DNA of 64,000 nucleotides, taken from Glycomyces sp040645615. GTDB lineage: Bacteria; Actinomycetota; Actinomycetes; Mycobacteriales; Micromonosporaceae. Positions within the stretch are counted from its first letter, which is position 1; every line of letters starts with the position of its first letter. Below are positions 26,121 through 35,136 of the stretch, in pieces. A model generated the notes under the pieces. The model saw only the letters and a list, made by a program, of their open reading frames with translations, made no database searches and had not been told where the DNA came from. Location: NCBI RefSeq assembly GCF_040645615.1, contig NZ_JBEYYO010000001.1, positions 186,001-250,000 on the forward strand, written 5' to 3'. A program made the position numbers and the translations under genes.

Positions 26121-26696
26121 GTGAGCGACGCCGTGACGTCGGAATCGGACGGTCTGGCGCGGTGCCCGTGGGGCGCCGAGCCCGAGGTCTACCGCGAATA
26201 CCATGACGGCGAATGGGGGCGCCCGGTCCGCGGCGACGACGCCCTGTTCGAACGCGTCAGCCTGGAGGCCTTCCAGTCGGGCCTGTCCTGGCTGGTGATC
26301 CTGCGCAAGAGGGAGGCCTTCCGCAAGGCCTTCGACGGGTTCCGCATCGCGAAGGTCGCCGAGTACACCGACGCCGACGCCGAGCGGCTCCTGGGCGACG
26401 CCGGGATCGTGCGCAACCGCGCCAAGATCGCCGCCACCATCGCGAACGCCAAGGCCGCCAGGGAACTCGACGGCGGTTTCACCGACCTGGTGTGGTCCTT
26501 CGCGCCCGAGGCTCGCGAGCGGCCCAGGCGCATCGCCGACGTGGCGGCCGTGACCCCCGAGTCCAAGGCCCTCGCCAAGGCCCTGAAACAGCGCGGCTTC
26601 AAATTCGTCGGCCCCACCACGGCCTACGCGATGATGCAGGCGATCGGCATGGTCGACGACCATTTGGCCGACTGCCACGTGCCCAAGCGCGCCTGA
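26121..26696 (+). CDS. tag: DNA-3-methyladenine glycosylase I
   Basis: A 191-residue base-excision repair enzyme removing 3-methyladenine from DNA. It contains RCPWGAEPEVYREYHDGEWG with zinc ligands Cys15 and His28, and DDHLADCHV with the second pair His181 and Cys185. FQSGLSWLVILRKREAFRKAF and KFVGPTTAYAMMQAIGMV are typical. The GTG at 26121 is chosen: GGAGG is 5 nt upstream, and the longer upstream frame runs through other genes. Terminated by a 12-bp hairpin. Confidence 0.95.
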   Translation: MSDAVTSESDGLARCPWGAEPEVYREYHDGEWGRPVRGDDALFERVSLEAFQSGLSWLVILRKREAFRKAFDGFRIAKVAEYTDADAERLLGDAGIVRNRAKIAATIANAKAARELDGGFTDLVWSFAPEARERPRRIADVAAVTPESKALAKALKQRGFKFVGPTTAYAMMQAIGMVDDHLADCHVPKRA

Positions 26697-26723
26697 ACGC
26701 CGCCCGCTATTGCGGGCGGCGTT
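26696..26723. terminator. Bidirectional hairpin terminator
   Basis: AACGCCGCCCGC (26696-26707) and GCGGGCGGCGTT (26712-26723), 12-bp perfect stem with TATT loop, between convergent tag and carboxylesterase genes. Confidence 0.75.
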
Positions 26724-26733
26724 CCCTTCGCGC

Positions 26734-28245
26734 TCAAGCGAATCCGCGCCAGAACCCGCAGTGGTGCCCCGCGGCCAGGTTCGCCATCGAGGTGTCGGCC
26801 ACCGACAGTGTCAGCACCTTCCCCCGCCACTCGTCCCAGCCCGGGTCGCCCGTGGCCGCGAACGCGGTCCAGTGCCCGATCATGGCCTCGGACAGCGCCG
26901 CCTGGTCTCCCTCGGGCCGTTGCCAGCCTGGGAACGGCAGGTCGAAGAAGTACCCCAGGTCGGCCGAGTGGTGCGCGCCCAGCGGGAAGTCCCCGAACGG
27001 CGGGGCCGGTTCGGCGAACTCGTAGGCGTACACCGGCGCGTGCCGAGACGCGGCGTCGAGCGCGGGCGGCTGCGAGCAGATCCCCAGCTGGCCGCCGTAG
27101 TCGGTGAGCAGCGTGGCGAGCGCGACCGCCGGAGCCTCGAAGTCGCCCACCGGATACCGCTCGATGATCGGAGTCACGGCCCGCTCCCCGAACAGCTCGC
27201 CCACGAGCTCCGGATAGCGCTCCTCGGTGACCGGACCGGCCTTGAGCACCATCGAGCGCATCTCGTCGCTCGTGCCCCCGTGCAGGAGCGGCACTTCGGC
27301 GGCCAGTCCGCGCCGCATCGCCGTCAGCGGTTGCAGCGGCAGCGCTTCGGTCCCGGCCACCGGCGACCACGGCAGGTCCGCGGCCCGGCGGTACAGGCCT
27401 TCCTCGCCGCCCAGCGCCACCAGGTCCGAAAAGTCTGCCGACCGCAGGCACGCCTCGGCGTCGTCCGTACAGCCGAGCGACTCGGCGTGCGCGAGCCCGT
27501 GCCGCTGGGCCTCGTCCACTCCGACCACCGCGTTCCCGCACGGCGCGCTCTGCACGATCGCCTTGTCGTACAGCCCTTCCGCACCGGGAGCGGCGAGCAG
27601 CGCGCAGACGCTGCGCCCGCCCGCCGACTGGCCCCACAGCGTCACATTGCCCGCGTCGCCGCCGAACGCGCCGATCTCCTCGCGCACCCACGCGAGCGCG
27701 GCCTGCTGGTCGGCCAGCCCGAAGTTGCCCGCGTACGGGTCGTCCAGGTCCGGGTGGACCAGCCACCCGAGCGCGCCGAGACGGTAGTTCACGGTCACGA
27801 CCACCACGTCGTGACCCACGACCCGGACCGGGTCGTAGTCCGCGCCCTGGCCCGAGCTCAGCCCGCCGCCGTGCAGGAACACCATGACCGGCAAGGGTTC
27901 GGCGGCGTCGGCCGGAGCGTGGACGTTGAGGAACAGGCAGTCCTCGCTGCCCGCGACGGTGCCCGGCTCCTGGCCGGGCCGCGCGCAGGGGCTGCCCGGT
28001 TCGACCGCCTCGCGCACCCCCTCCCACGGCAGGGCCGGTTCGGTCGCGCGCCAGCGCAGGTCGCCCGTGGGCGGCGCGGCGTACGGGATCCCCTGGAAGG
28101 AGCGGACGCCGTCAGTGGTGGAGCCGCGGACGAGGCCCGCGCCGGTCCGGACCAGGTCCGGATCCTCGGCGTGGGCCGGGGCCGCGGCCAGGAGCATGAG
28201 TCCGGCCGCCGCGGCGGCGAGGACTTTGGGGAGCAGTGCGTTCAT
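26734..28245 (-). CDS. Secreted type-B carboxylesterase/lipase
   Basis: A 503-residue alpha/beta-hydrolase of the carboxylesterase family. A signal peptide covers about residues 1-24 (MNALLPKVLAAAAAG ... APAHA). Family blocks: RSFQGIPYAAPPTGDLRW, EDCLFLNVHAP, the oxyanion loop FLHGGGLSSG, the nucleophile elbow GQSAGG, and the catalytic His in GAHHSADLGYFF. The start at 28245 places the signal peptide at the N-terminus. It acts outside the cell; substrate unknown. Confidence 0.9.
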   Translation of the reverse strand: MNALLPKVLAAAAAGLMLLAAAPAHAEDPDLVRTGAGLVRGSTTDGVRSFQGIPYAAPPTGDLRWRATEPALPWEGVREAVEPGSPCARPGQEPGTVAGSEDCLFLNVHAPADAAEPLPVMVFLHGGGLSSGQGADYDPVRVVGHDVVVVTVNYRLGALGWLVHPDLDDPYAGNFGLADQQAALAWVREEIGAFGGDAGNVTLWGQSAGGRSVCALLAAPGAEGLYDKAIVQSAPCGNAVVGVDEAQRHGLAHAESLGCTDDAEACLRSADFSDLVALGGEEGLYRRAADLPWSPVAGTEALPLQPLTAMRRGLAAEVPLLHGGTSDEMRSMVLKAGPVTEERYPELVGELFGERAVTPIIERYPVGDFEAPAVALATLLTDYGGQLGICSQPPALDAASRHAPVYAYEFAEPAPPFGDFPLGAHHSADLGYFFDLPFPGWQRPEGDQAALSEAMIGHWTAFAATGDPGWDEWRGKVLTLSVADTSMANLAAGHHCGFWRGFA

Positions 28246-28323
28246 GCGTCCACACTGCTCCCGGAGGCCGGGCGCGGGCATCGGCGAGCGCGCGTATTCG
28301 GCCGTACGCTCACGCGCGTAGCC

Positions 28324-31300
28324 TCAGCCGATCACCACGGTGTCGCTCGCGGCGACGCCGTTCACCTCCACGGTCAGCTCCACAGTGCCCTTGCGCCAGG
28401 CGAACAGCTGGTTCGTGGACGGGTCGAACCACGCCGCGCAGCGCAGCAGGTCGAGCAGTCCGGGCGGGCGCGTGCCCACGTACAGGTGCTTCGAACCCGA
28501 CCACTCCGCGCTCATCGGATAGGCCACGGGCATCGCCGTGTCCCCTTGGGTCAGTTCGGCTTCGGCGGTGACCGTGCGTCCGACGCGGAGGTCGGGCGCG
28601 GTCACATCGAGGTCGTCGACCCGCGGGTGCACCAGGGCCGAGAGCCACTGGTCGCCGTCCACCCCGAACTCGGTCCAGCCCGCGAACCCGCCTTCGGCGG
28701 GGGTGCTCGAGGGGGACTTGCCGGAGTTGCCGTTGACCCAGTAGGACACGCCGTCGACCCGGTCGGCCGCGAAGTAGCCCGCGTGGGCGCCGATGTAGAC
28801 CGCCTCCTTGCCGCTGCCGGACTCGAACTCGCCGAGCCAGCGTTCGATCACGGCCGCTTCGAGCCGGTCGCCCAGCTGGCTGGCCCGCTGCGGGCTGAAG
28901 TCGTTGGTGGGCACGTGGGCCACGACCGCCACCGAGGTGATCGCCGGGTCCTCGGCCGCCGCTTCGAGAGCGGCGTCGAGCATCGCGATCTGGTCCCAGC
29001 CGCCCTTGCCGATCGTCAGGCCCGAGGTGTCGAGCGTGACGAACCTGGTCCCCTCGTGGTCGAAGGTCTGGTACGCGGGGCCGAACACGGCCGACCAGTC
29101 GGCCAGGTCGCAGCCCATGACCTCGTGGTTGCCCGGCACGTAGAACCATTCGAGGTCCTGCCCCAACTCCTCGTCGAGCACCCGCTCGGCCAGGGCCAGG
29201 TCGTCGGGCTCGCACTCGTCCACGAGGTCGCCGTTGACGATGAGGAAGTCGGCGTCGGAGGCCTTGACCTCCCGCAGCGTGCGCCGCGCGGCCTCCACGA
29301 TCGGACCGTCGGGGTTCTCGGCGGTGAACTGCGCGTCCGACATGACCGCGAAGGACCACTCGGCGCCGTCGAGGTTCGCGGCGACGAGCGGGTCGCGCCG
29401 CGCCTGGACCTGCGGCAGGTCCACATCGGGCGCGGTGCGGGCGACGAGGCCGCTGATGGTGACCTCGCCGTGGTAGGACGCAGTGGCCTGCGTCTCGGCC
29501 ACGTAGAAGCGGTACACCGAGACCGGGTACGCGGTGCCTTGCGGGACCGCGAACTCGGTCCAGTGCCAGCCCGGCTCGGTCAGGTAGTCGCCGCGCAGCA
29601 CCACGTCGGTCCCGTTGGCGTCCTTGAGTTGCAGTGAAGGCCACTCACCGTTGCCCTGGGCCTCGATCCACATGCCGAACACCTGCGGCTGGCCCTCGAC
29701 GGCGATGTTCGCCGGGGGCCACGCGTACGCGGCGCGGGTGGCCGTGTCCTGCGTGAAGTCGTAGGTCATCAGGAGTCCGTCCTGGCCTTCGTGACCGGGC
29801 GCGGGGGCGACCGCGCCGGTGGCGCGCGCGGCGGTGAACCGCCACTCGGCCGCGTCGGCGAAGTCGGCCACAGTGGACTCGGTGAGGCCCACGGTCACCG
29901 CCAGGCTCGTCTTGAGCCGCCCCACGGTGAGACTGATCGTGCCCGATCCGCTGTCGGTCAACGCGGTCGCGGTGAACCCGCCGAGCCCGTCCGAGGCGAT
30001 CGCGACGAGGTCCCGGTCGTAGTCGACCTTGACGTCCAGTGGGTCGATCGGCGCGGTGAACCCGTCGGCGTCGGTGCCGATGAGCTGGAACGGCAGCGTC
30101 GCCTCGGCTCCGGGGAGCGAGACGAGCCGCTCGGAGGGCGCGATCGCGTCGAGCGCGCCGAGTACGGTGAGGTCCGCGGTCCCTTCGGCCCCACCGGAAT
30201 ACGCGGTCGCGGTGACCTCGCCCGAGCGGTGCCGGGCGTGGAAGACCGCGTCATCGTCGACGTAGCCGGCCCAGGTGGGGGAGACCCGCCAGCGCGGCGC
30301 GGCCTCGGCGGGCCCGTAGGTCGAGTCATAGGCGTCGACCGCGAGCGGGCGGCTCAGCCCGGGGAAGACCCGGCTGTAGTCGGCGGCCTCGATCGCCCCG
30401 GGCACGAACGGCGCCGCGGGAGCGACATTGAAGCCCTCGACTTCGCCGTCACCGGCCGGAACGGTGAGCGCGATGCCGTTGCCCACGGCGCGTTCGACGC
30501 CGTCCGAAGGGCTGTTGACCGCGATCAGGTCCTCGGTCCCCGGACTGCGGGTCAGCAGCGTCGAGGAGCCGCCGCCGTCGAGGTTGAGGGCGCTGTGCGC
30601 GCCGAGCGCGAGCAGCTCGGTCCCGAGCTCGTCGAGCGTGTACCCGCCGCTGGCGGCCTGGCGGCCGTCCACGGTGATCACGTACAGCGTCGTGCCGTCC
30701 TCGGAGACGCCGACGGCGGTGCGCGGGTGGCGGGTCTGGTCTGCGTTGGGGACGAGTTCGCCGTCTTCGACGAGGATCTGCCGTCCCGAGACGGCGGTCT
30801 GGGGCACCTCGCCCTCGACGACCGGCGCGTACTCGACCGCGACACCGTCGCCGACTTCGAGCGCTGCGAGCGCGACCGCTCCGGCCTCGCGGCCCACGAG
30901 CGTGAGCTCACCGGGCGCGATCGCGCCTTCGGTCGGCGCGTCGGTGACCTCGGTGACGACGCCGTCGGCGATCGTGACCTCCACGATCGCGGTCGATCCG
31001 TCGGCGGTCCGGGCCCGGCTGGCCTCGCCCCAGGCCTCGGTGTACACCCCGATCGCCCCGGTCGGGAGCGCGGTCGTGTTGAGGCCGTGGAGATCCAAGG
31101 TCGCCGCCTCGGTGACGGCGGTGCCGGTGAACCCGATCGTCTGGATCGAGGCGGTGCCGTCGGCGTCGAAGGCGATCACGTTCTCGGAGCCGTCGTCGGC
31201 GGACTTGACGAGCTCGCCGCCTGCGACGGCCGCGCCGATCGGGCCGCCGGTGTCGTTGATGTCGAAGAAGTCCGCGTTGAACGCGACCACGACGTTCTCG

Positions 31301-31584
31301 TGCTCGGCGACCTGGTCGCGGATCGGGGAGGCGGCGGCCACGGCGCCGGGGGAGAGGTACTGGGGCGTCACGGCGGCGGTGAGGTCCACGGTGACCGCGT
31401 CGGCGCGCAGCCAGCCCTGGTCCTCCCACCGGTCGTAGGAGTCGAGGGTGACGCCGGGCGCGAGGTGGCGCGTCTCGCGCTGGACGTCGGCGGCGTCGTC
31501 GGTGGTGTCCTGGGCGCCCGCTGCGGGCGCGATGAGCACTGCGGCCAGGGTGGCGGCGGTGAGAAGCCAGGGGGTGGTTCGCAC
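28324..31584 (-). CDS. Very large secreted phosphodiester glycosidase / metallophosphoesterase
   Basis: A 1086-residue exported protein. After a signal peptide (about 1-25), residues about 80-375 form a phosphodiester glycosidase (NAGPA) domain with FNADFFDIND near 103 and the hallmark NLDGGGSSTLL near 334. Ig-like and galactose-binding-like beta domains fill about 390-735. A calcineurin-like phosphoesterase follows (about 741-960): MSDAQF (Gln where His is usual), NGDLVDE, PGNHEVMG, VAHVPTN and GAHAG. A last beta domain ends the protein. It probably trims phosphodiester-linked sugars or teichoic-type polymers. The GTG at 31584 gives a clean signal peptide. Confidence 0.88.
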   Translation of the reverse strand: MRTTPWLLTAATLAAVLIAPAAGAQDTTDDAADVQRETRHLAPGVTLDSYDRWEDQGWLRADAVTVDLTAAVTPQYLSPGAVAAASPIRDQVAEHENVVVAFNADFFDINDTGGPIGAAVAGGELVKSADDGSENVIAFDADGTASIQTIGFTGTAVTEAATLDLHGLNTTALPTGAIGVYTEAWGEASRARTADGSTAIVEVTIADGVVTEVTDAPTEGAIAPGELTLVGREAGAVALAALEVGDGVAVEYAPVVEGEVPQTAVSGRQILVEDGELVPNADQTRHPRTAVGVSEDGTTLYVITVDGRQAASGGYTLDELGTELLALGAHSALNLDGGGSSTLLTRSPGTEDLIAVNSPSDGVERAVGNGIALTVPAGDGEVEGFNVAPAAPFVPGAIEAADYSRVFPGLSRPLAVDAYDSTYGPAEAAPRWRVSPTWAGYVDDDAVFHARHRSGEVTATAYSGGAEGTADLTVLGALDAIAPSERLVSLPGAEATLPFQLIGTDADGFTAPIDPLDVKVDYDRDLVAIASDGLGGFTATALTDSGSGTISLTVGRLKTSLAVTVGLTESTVADFADAAEWRFTAARATGAVAPAPGHEGQDGLLMTYDFTQDTATRAAYAWPPANIAVEGQPQVFGMWIEAQGNGEWPSLQLKDANGTDVVLRGDYLTEPGWHWTEFAVPQGTAYPVSVYRFYVAETQATASYHGEVTISGLVARTAPDVDLPQVQARRDPLVAANLDGAEWSFAVMSDAQFTAENPDGPIVEAARRTLREVKASDADFLIVNGDLVDECEPDDLALAERVLDEELGQDLEWFYVPGNHEVMGCDLADWSAVFGPAYQTFDHEGTRFVTLDTSGLTIGKGGWDQIAMLDAALEAAAEDPAITSVAVVAHVPTNDFSPQRASQLGDRLEAAVIERWLGEFESGSGKEAVYIGAHAGYFAADRVDGVSYWVNGNSGKSPSSTPAEGGFAGWTEFGVDGDQWLSALVHPRVDDLDVTAPDLRVGRTVTAEAELTQGDTAMPVAYPMSAEWSGSKHLYVGTRPPGLLDLLRCAAWFDPSTNQLFAWRKGTVELTVEVNGVAASDTVVIG

Positions 31585-31763
31585 GGGGGACCCAGCTTTC
31601 GTGATGGGGCCGGTGGGGGCCGGCGCTTGTGCAGTCGTCAACCAAGACGGTCCCATGAAAACGGGTTACACGAATAGGTCTGATCATGAAAATTTTCTTC
31701 TAACTGCGCGCGAATGCCGATGCGGTCGTGAGGGTGCGCTCGCGCTGGTGCTCGGGTAGGTTG

Positions 31764-31779
31764 TGGTTATCGGTAACCA
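31764..31779. promoter_or_regulatory. LacI-type operator ahead of the GH127 gene
   Basis: TGGTTATCGGTAACCA: arms TGGTTA and TAACCA around a central CG, 18 nt before the GH127 ATG. An even-length palindrome with central CG is the pattern of LacI-family sugar repressors. No LacI gene lies in the window. Confidence 0.5.
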
Positions 31780-31797
31780 TCACCCCTGGAGCCACAG

Positions 31798-33666
31798 ATG
31801 CACACCCCGACGCCCGTCATCCCCTCCGCAGGCCGACTGCGCCCCTTGGGCATCGAAGAGGTGCGCCTGACCGGCGGCCACTGGGCCGAGCGGCAGGCCG
31901 CGAACGCCGAGGCCACCATCCTCCACTGTCTCCACTGGCTCGACGAGCTCGGCTGGATCGGCAACTTCGCGAAGGCCGCCACCGGGAAGCCGTTCGAACG
32001 CGCCGGCCGCGAGTTCTCCGACTCCGAGATCTACAAGCTCGCCGAGGCCCTGGCCTGGGAGATCGGCCGCACCGGCGCTCCCGAGCTCGAAGCCGAGTTC
32101 GCCCGCCTCACCGAGCTGATCGGCGCGGCCCAGCACCGGGACGGCTACCTCAGCACCCGCTTCGGCAACCCCGGCCAGGAAGGGCGCTACGCAGACCTCG
32201 AATGGGGCCACGAGCTCTACTGCTACGGCCACCTCCTCCAAGCCGCCGTCGCGCGCCTGCGCACCCGAGGCGAGGACGACTTCACCCGCATCGCCCGCCG
32301 CGTGGCCGACCACGTGTGCGACGTGTTCGGCCCCGGCGGCATCGAGCGCATCTGCGGCCACGCCGAGATCGAGACCGCGCTGGCCGAGTTCGCCCGCGCC
32401 ACAGGCGAGGAGCGCTACCTCGAACAGGCCCGCCTGTTCATCGAGCGCCACGGGCGGGGCACGCTCGCCGAGGCCGGGCTGTACTACCAGGACGACGTGC
32501 CGGTCCGCGAGGCCGAGGTCCTGCGCGGCCATGCGGTACGGGCCCTCTACCTCTCCTCGGGCGCGATCGACGTCGCCGTCGACACCGGCGACGCCGATCT
32601 CCTCGAAGCCGTTCGCCGCCAATGGGACCGCACGCTCGCGCGCCGCACCCACCTCACCGGCGGCATGGGCTCGCAGTACCAGGACGAGGCCTTCGGCCGC
32701 GACTTCGCGCTCGGCCCCGACCGCGCCTACGCCGAGTCCTGCGCCGGGATCGGCGCGGTCATGACCGCCTGGCGGCTGCTCCTGGCGACCGGCGACCACG
32801 CGTACGCCGACGCGATCGAACGCGTCTCCTGGAACGTGATCGCCGGAGCCGCGGCCCCCGACGGGAAGTCCTTCTTCTACGCCAACCCACTCCACCAGCG
32901 CACCGCCGACGCCGACCCGCCCGCGGGCGAGGCCGTGGCCCACGTCCACGCGGGCGGGCGCCGCGCCCCTTGGTTCGACGTCTCGTGCTGCCCCACCAAC
33001 CTCGCCCGCACCTTCGCCCAGTACGCGGTCTACCTCGCCACCGCCGACGACACCGGAATCCAGCTCCACCAGTACGCCCCGGCCACCATTGACACCACAG
33101 TGGACGGCACCCGCTTCGCCTTGAACGTCCATACCTCTTACCCCGACGACGGCCGGATCACCGTCCGCGTCGAGGCCAACGAGGGCCCAGAGCGCACCGT
33201 GACGCTCCGCGTCCCGGCCTGGGCCCACGGCGCGCGCCTGACCGGCCCCGACGGCCGCACCCGGCCCGTCGCGCCCGGGACCGCCACCGTCACCGCCGCG
33301 TTCGCCCCCGGCGACGAGATCCACCTCGACCTGCCGATCGAACCCCGCTGGACCCACCCCGACCGTCGCGTCGATGCCGTCCGCGGCTGCGCCGCCGTCG
33401 AACGCGGCCCGATCGTGCTCTGCGCCGAATCGATCGACCTGCCCGGCGCGAGCCTCGACGACCTCGCCGTCGACACCGCCGTCCCTCCGGTCGAACGAGG
33501 CGGTCGCGTCCACGTCGCCGCCAGAATTCACCCGGGAACCGACGCCTGGCCCTACGGACCCGAGCGAAGGGGCCGTGGCACCCCCGCCGAAATCCCGCTC
33601 GTGCCGTTCCACTTGCGCGCCACCAGAGCTCCCGCCGCGATGCGCGTCTGGCTCCCGCGGGCCTGA
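31798..33666 (+). CDS. GH127 beta-L-arabinofuranosidase-like glycoside hydrolase
   Basis: A 622-residue cytosolic enzyme (no signal peptide) with an (alpha/alpha)6 barrel and C-terminal beta domain. The family catalytic set is present: Glu313 and Cys315 in AYAESCAGIGA, and Cys397-Cys398 in DVSCCPTNLART, which in characterised GH127 bind zinc and provide the Cys nucleophile. The opening VRLTGGHWAERQAANAEATI and HRDGYLSTRF are family-typical. It should release L-arabinofuranose from imported oligosaccharides. Controlled probably through the LacI-type palindrome. Transport genes are not adjacent. Confidence 0.92.
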   Translation: MHTPTPVIPSAGRLRPLGIEEVRLTGGHWAERQAANAEATILHCLHWLDELGWIGNFAKAATGKPFERAGREFSDSEIYKLAEALAWEIGRTGAPELEAEFARLTELIGAAQHRDGYLSTRFGNPGQEGRYADLEWGHELYCYGHLLQAAVARLRTRGEDDFTRIARRVADHVCDVFGPGGIERICGHAEIETALAEFARATGEERYLEQARLFIERHGRGTLAEAGLYYQDDVPVREAEVLRGHAVRALYLSSGAIDVAVDTGDADLLEAVRRQWDRTLARRTHLTGGMGSQYQDEAFGRDFALGPDRAYAESCAGIGAVMTAWRLLLATGDHAYADAIERVSWNVIAGAAAPDGKSFFYANPLHQRTADADPPAGEAVAHVHAGGRRAPWFDVSCCPTNLARTFAQYAVYLATADDTGIQLHQYAPATIDTTVDGTRFALNVHTSYPDDGRITVRVEANEGPERTVTLRVPAWAHGARLTGPDGRTRPVAPGTATVTAAFAPGDEIHLDLPIEPRWTHPDRRVDAVRGCAAVERGPIVLCAESIDLPGASLDDLAVDTAVPPVERGGRVHVAARIHPGTDAWPYGPERRGRGTPAEIPLVPFHLRATRAPAAMRVWLPRA

Positions 33667-33803
33667 TCCCTCACCGGGCGCACCGGCCCGGCCCCGCTCC
33701 GCCCAGGCGAAAAAATCGCACTGGGAGTCCAAGGGCTGCTTGGTTTCACACCTTTAGGATGAGGTCCTGTCGGGTGGGTCAGACGGAGACGAGGAACCGA
33801 ATA

Positions 33804-34592
33804 ATGAGCGAGCTGCTGGAATACCTGGGCACGGCCGAGCAGGCGGTCGCCACCGCGGTCGAGGTGATCCGCAAGGGGCTCGGCGCCGAGCGCGCCATCA
33901 GCGGCAAGGGCGATCGCGACTTCGCGACCGACCTCGACTACGCCGTCGAGGACGCGGTGCGCGCCTTCCTCGCCAAAGAGACCCCGGACCTGCCGCTCCT
34001 GGGGGAGGAGCGCGGCCGGACCGGCGACGAGGACTCGCACTACGAATGGGTCCTCGACCCGATCGACGGCACCGTCAACTTCGCGCACGGCTCGCCCCAG
34101 CACTGCATCTCGCTGGGCCTGACCCGCAACGGGATGCCGGTGGTCGGGGTGGTCCAAGCGCCCGCGGCAGAGGAGAGGTTCAGCGCCGCGGTCGGCCACG
34201 GCGCGGCCCTCAACAAGCGGCCGCTCCACTACTCCGGTCCGACCGACCTCGCCGACGCCGTGGTCGCGATGGGCGACTTCCCGTTCGGCGCCGACGTGGA
34301 GCGGCGCACCCAGCGGCGCTTCGCGATGCTGCACCGCATCGTGCCCAAGGTCCAGCGCATCCGCATGCTCGGCTCCGCCGCGCTCGACCTGTGCTGGCTC
34401 GCCTCAGGGCGCGTGGACGCGGTGGTCCACGACCGCATCAACCTCTGGGACGTCGCCGCCGGCACCGTGATCGCCCGGGAAGCCGGGGCCCTGGTCACCG
34501 ACCTCGACGGCGTCGACTTCAGCTCGGGAGCGATCGCACTGCTGGCCGCGGGCCCGGCGGTCCACCGCGCGCTCCTGGCCGAACTCGCCTAA
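33804..34592 (+). CDS. Inositol monophosphatase family protein
   Basis: A 262-residue magnesium-dependent phosphatase. Metal-binding blocks: LLGEERG (Glu), WVLDPIDGTVNFAHG (D-P-I-D-G-T) and LWDVAAGTVIAREAGA (W-D-x-A). Relatives hydrolyse inositol monophosphate, histidinol phosphate or 3'-phosphoadenosine phosphate; the sequence alone does not decide. The ATG at 33804 has GAGG upstream and MSELLEYLG is the natural N-terminus. Its stop overlaps that of the convergent HxlR gene. Confidence 0.9.
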   Translation: MSELLEYLGTAEQAVATAVEVIRKGLGAERAISGKGDRDFATDLDYAVEDAVRAFLAKETPDLPLLGEERGRTGDEDSHYEWVLDPIDGTVNFAHGSPQHCISLGLTRNGMPVVGVVQAPAAEERFSAAVGHGAALNKRPLHYSGPTDLADAVVAMGDFPFGADVERRTQRRFAMLHRIVPKVQRIRMLGSAALDLCWLASGRVDAVVHDRINLWDVAAGTVIAREAGALVTDLDGVDFSSGAIALLAAGPAVHRALLAELA

Positions 34593-34975
34593 GCCGCGGC
34601 CGCGAGCTCGTCGTACTTGCGGCGGGCCTCGATGATGTCGGGCCGGTGCCGCTCGGCCCAGTCGAGCAGGCCCGTCAAGTGCCCGTACAGCTCCCGGGCG
34701 CTCTCGGTCGCGCTGTACTCGACCTTCGGCGGCACCGTCGGATAGACCTTCCGCGTCAGCAGTCCGTCCCGCTCCAGGTTCCGCAGCGTCAACGTGAGCA
34801 TCCGGCGGCTGATCCCGGGGATCGAACGCTCCAGCTCGGTGTACCTGACCGGCTCCCGGATGGCCGCCACCAGGATCGACACCGACCACTTCCCGGCCAC
34901 GCGGTCGATGATCTGCACGATCGGGCAGGCCTCGGCCTGCACGTCGGACAACGGGCGCTCGCAGTCGTCGCTCAT
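34589..34975 (-). CDS. HxlR family transcriptional regulator
   Basis: A 128-residue winged-helix regulator: CPIVQIIDRVAGKWSVSILVAAIREPVRYTELERSIPGISRRMLTLTLRNLERDGLL is the HxlR domain. The Cys before P-I in this position is the redox-sensing residue in some relatives (HypR, QorR), so quinone or oxidant sensing is possible. Divergent from an MFS exporter with an inverted repeat between, so it most likely represses that transporter. Confidence 0.92.
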   Translation of the reverse strand: MSDDCERPLSDVQAEACPIVQIIDRVAGKWSVSILVAAIREPVRYTELERSIPGISRRMLTLTLRNLERDGLLTRKVYPTVPPKVEYSATESARELYGHLTGLLDWAERHRPDIIEARRKYDELAAAA

Positions 34976-35098
34976 CGCTGTGCCTCAAATCACTCCAGGC
35001 CCGCACCGGTGCTGACCTGGACAGGAACATCCATGTCACCCCCGGCACAGGAAAGTGCCTTCTTACGGATCGCTCCATTGGAACACATGATGGCTCCA

Positions 35099-35113
35099 GG
35101 AACAAATCGTTCC
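35099..35113. promoter_or_regulatory. Operator-like repeat upstream of the MFS gene
   Basis: GGAAC-AAATC-GTTCC, a perfect 5-bp inverted repeat with 5-nt spacer, 23 nt before the MFS start and in the HxlR/MFS intergenic region. A related half-site GGAAC occurs near 35080. HxlR operators have this size. Binding is inferred only from position. Confidence 0.4.
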
Positions 35114-35136
35114 CCATGAAATCCAAGGAGCCCCGA

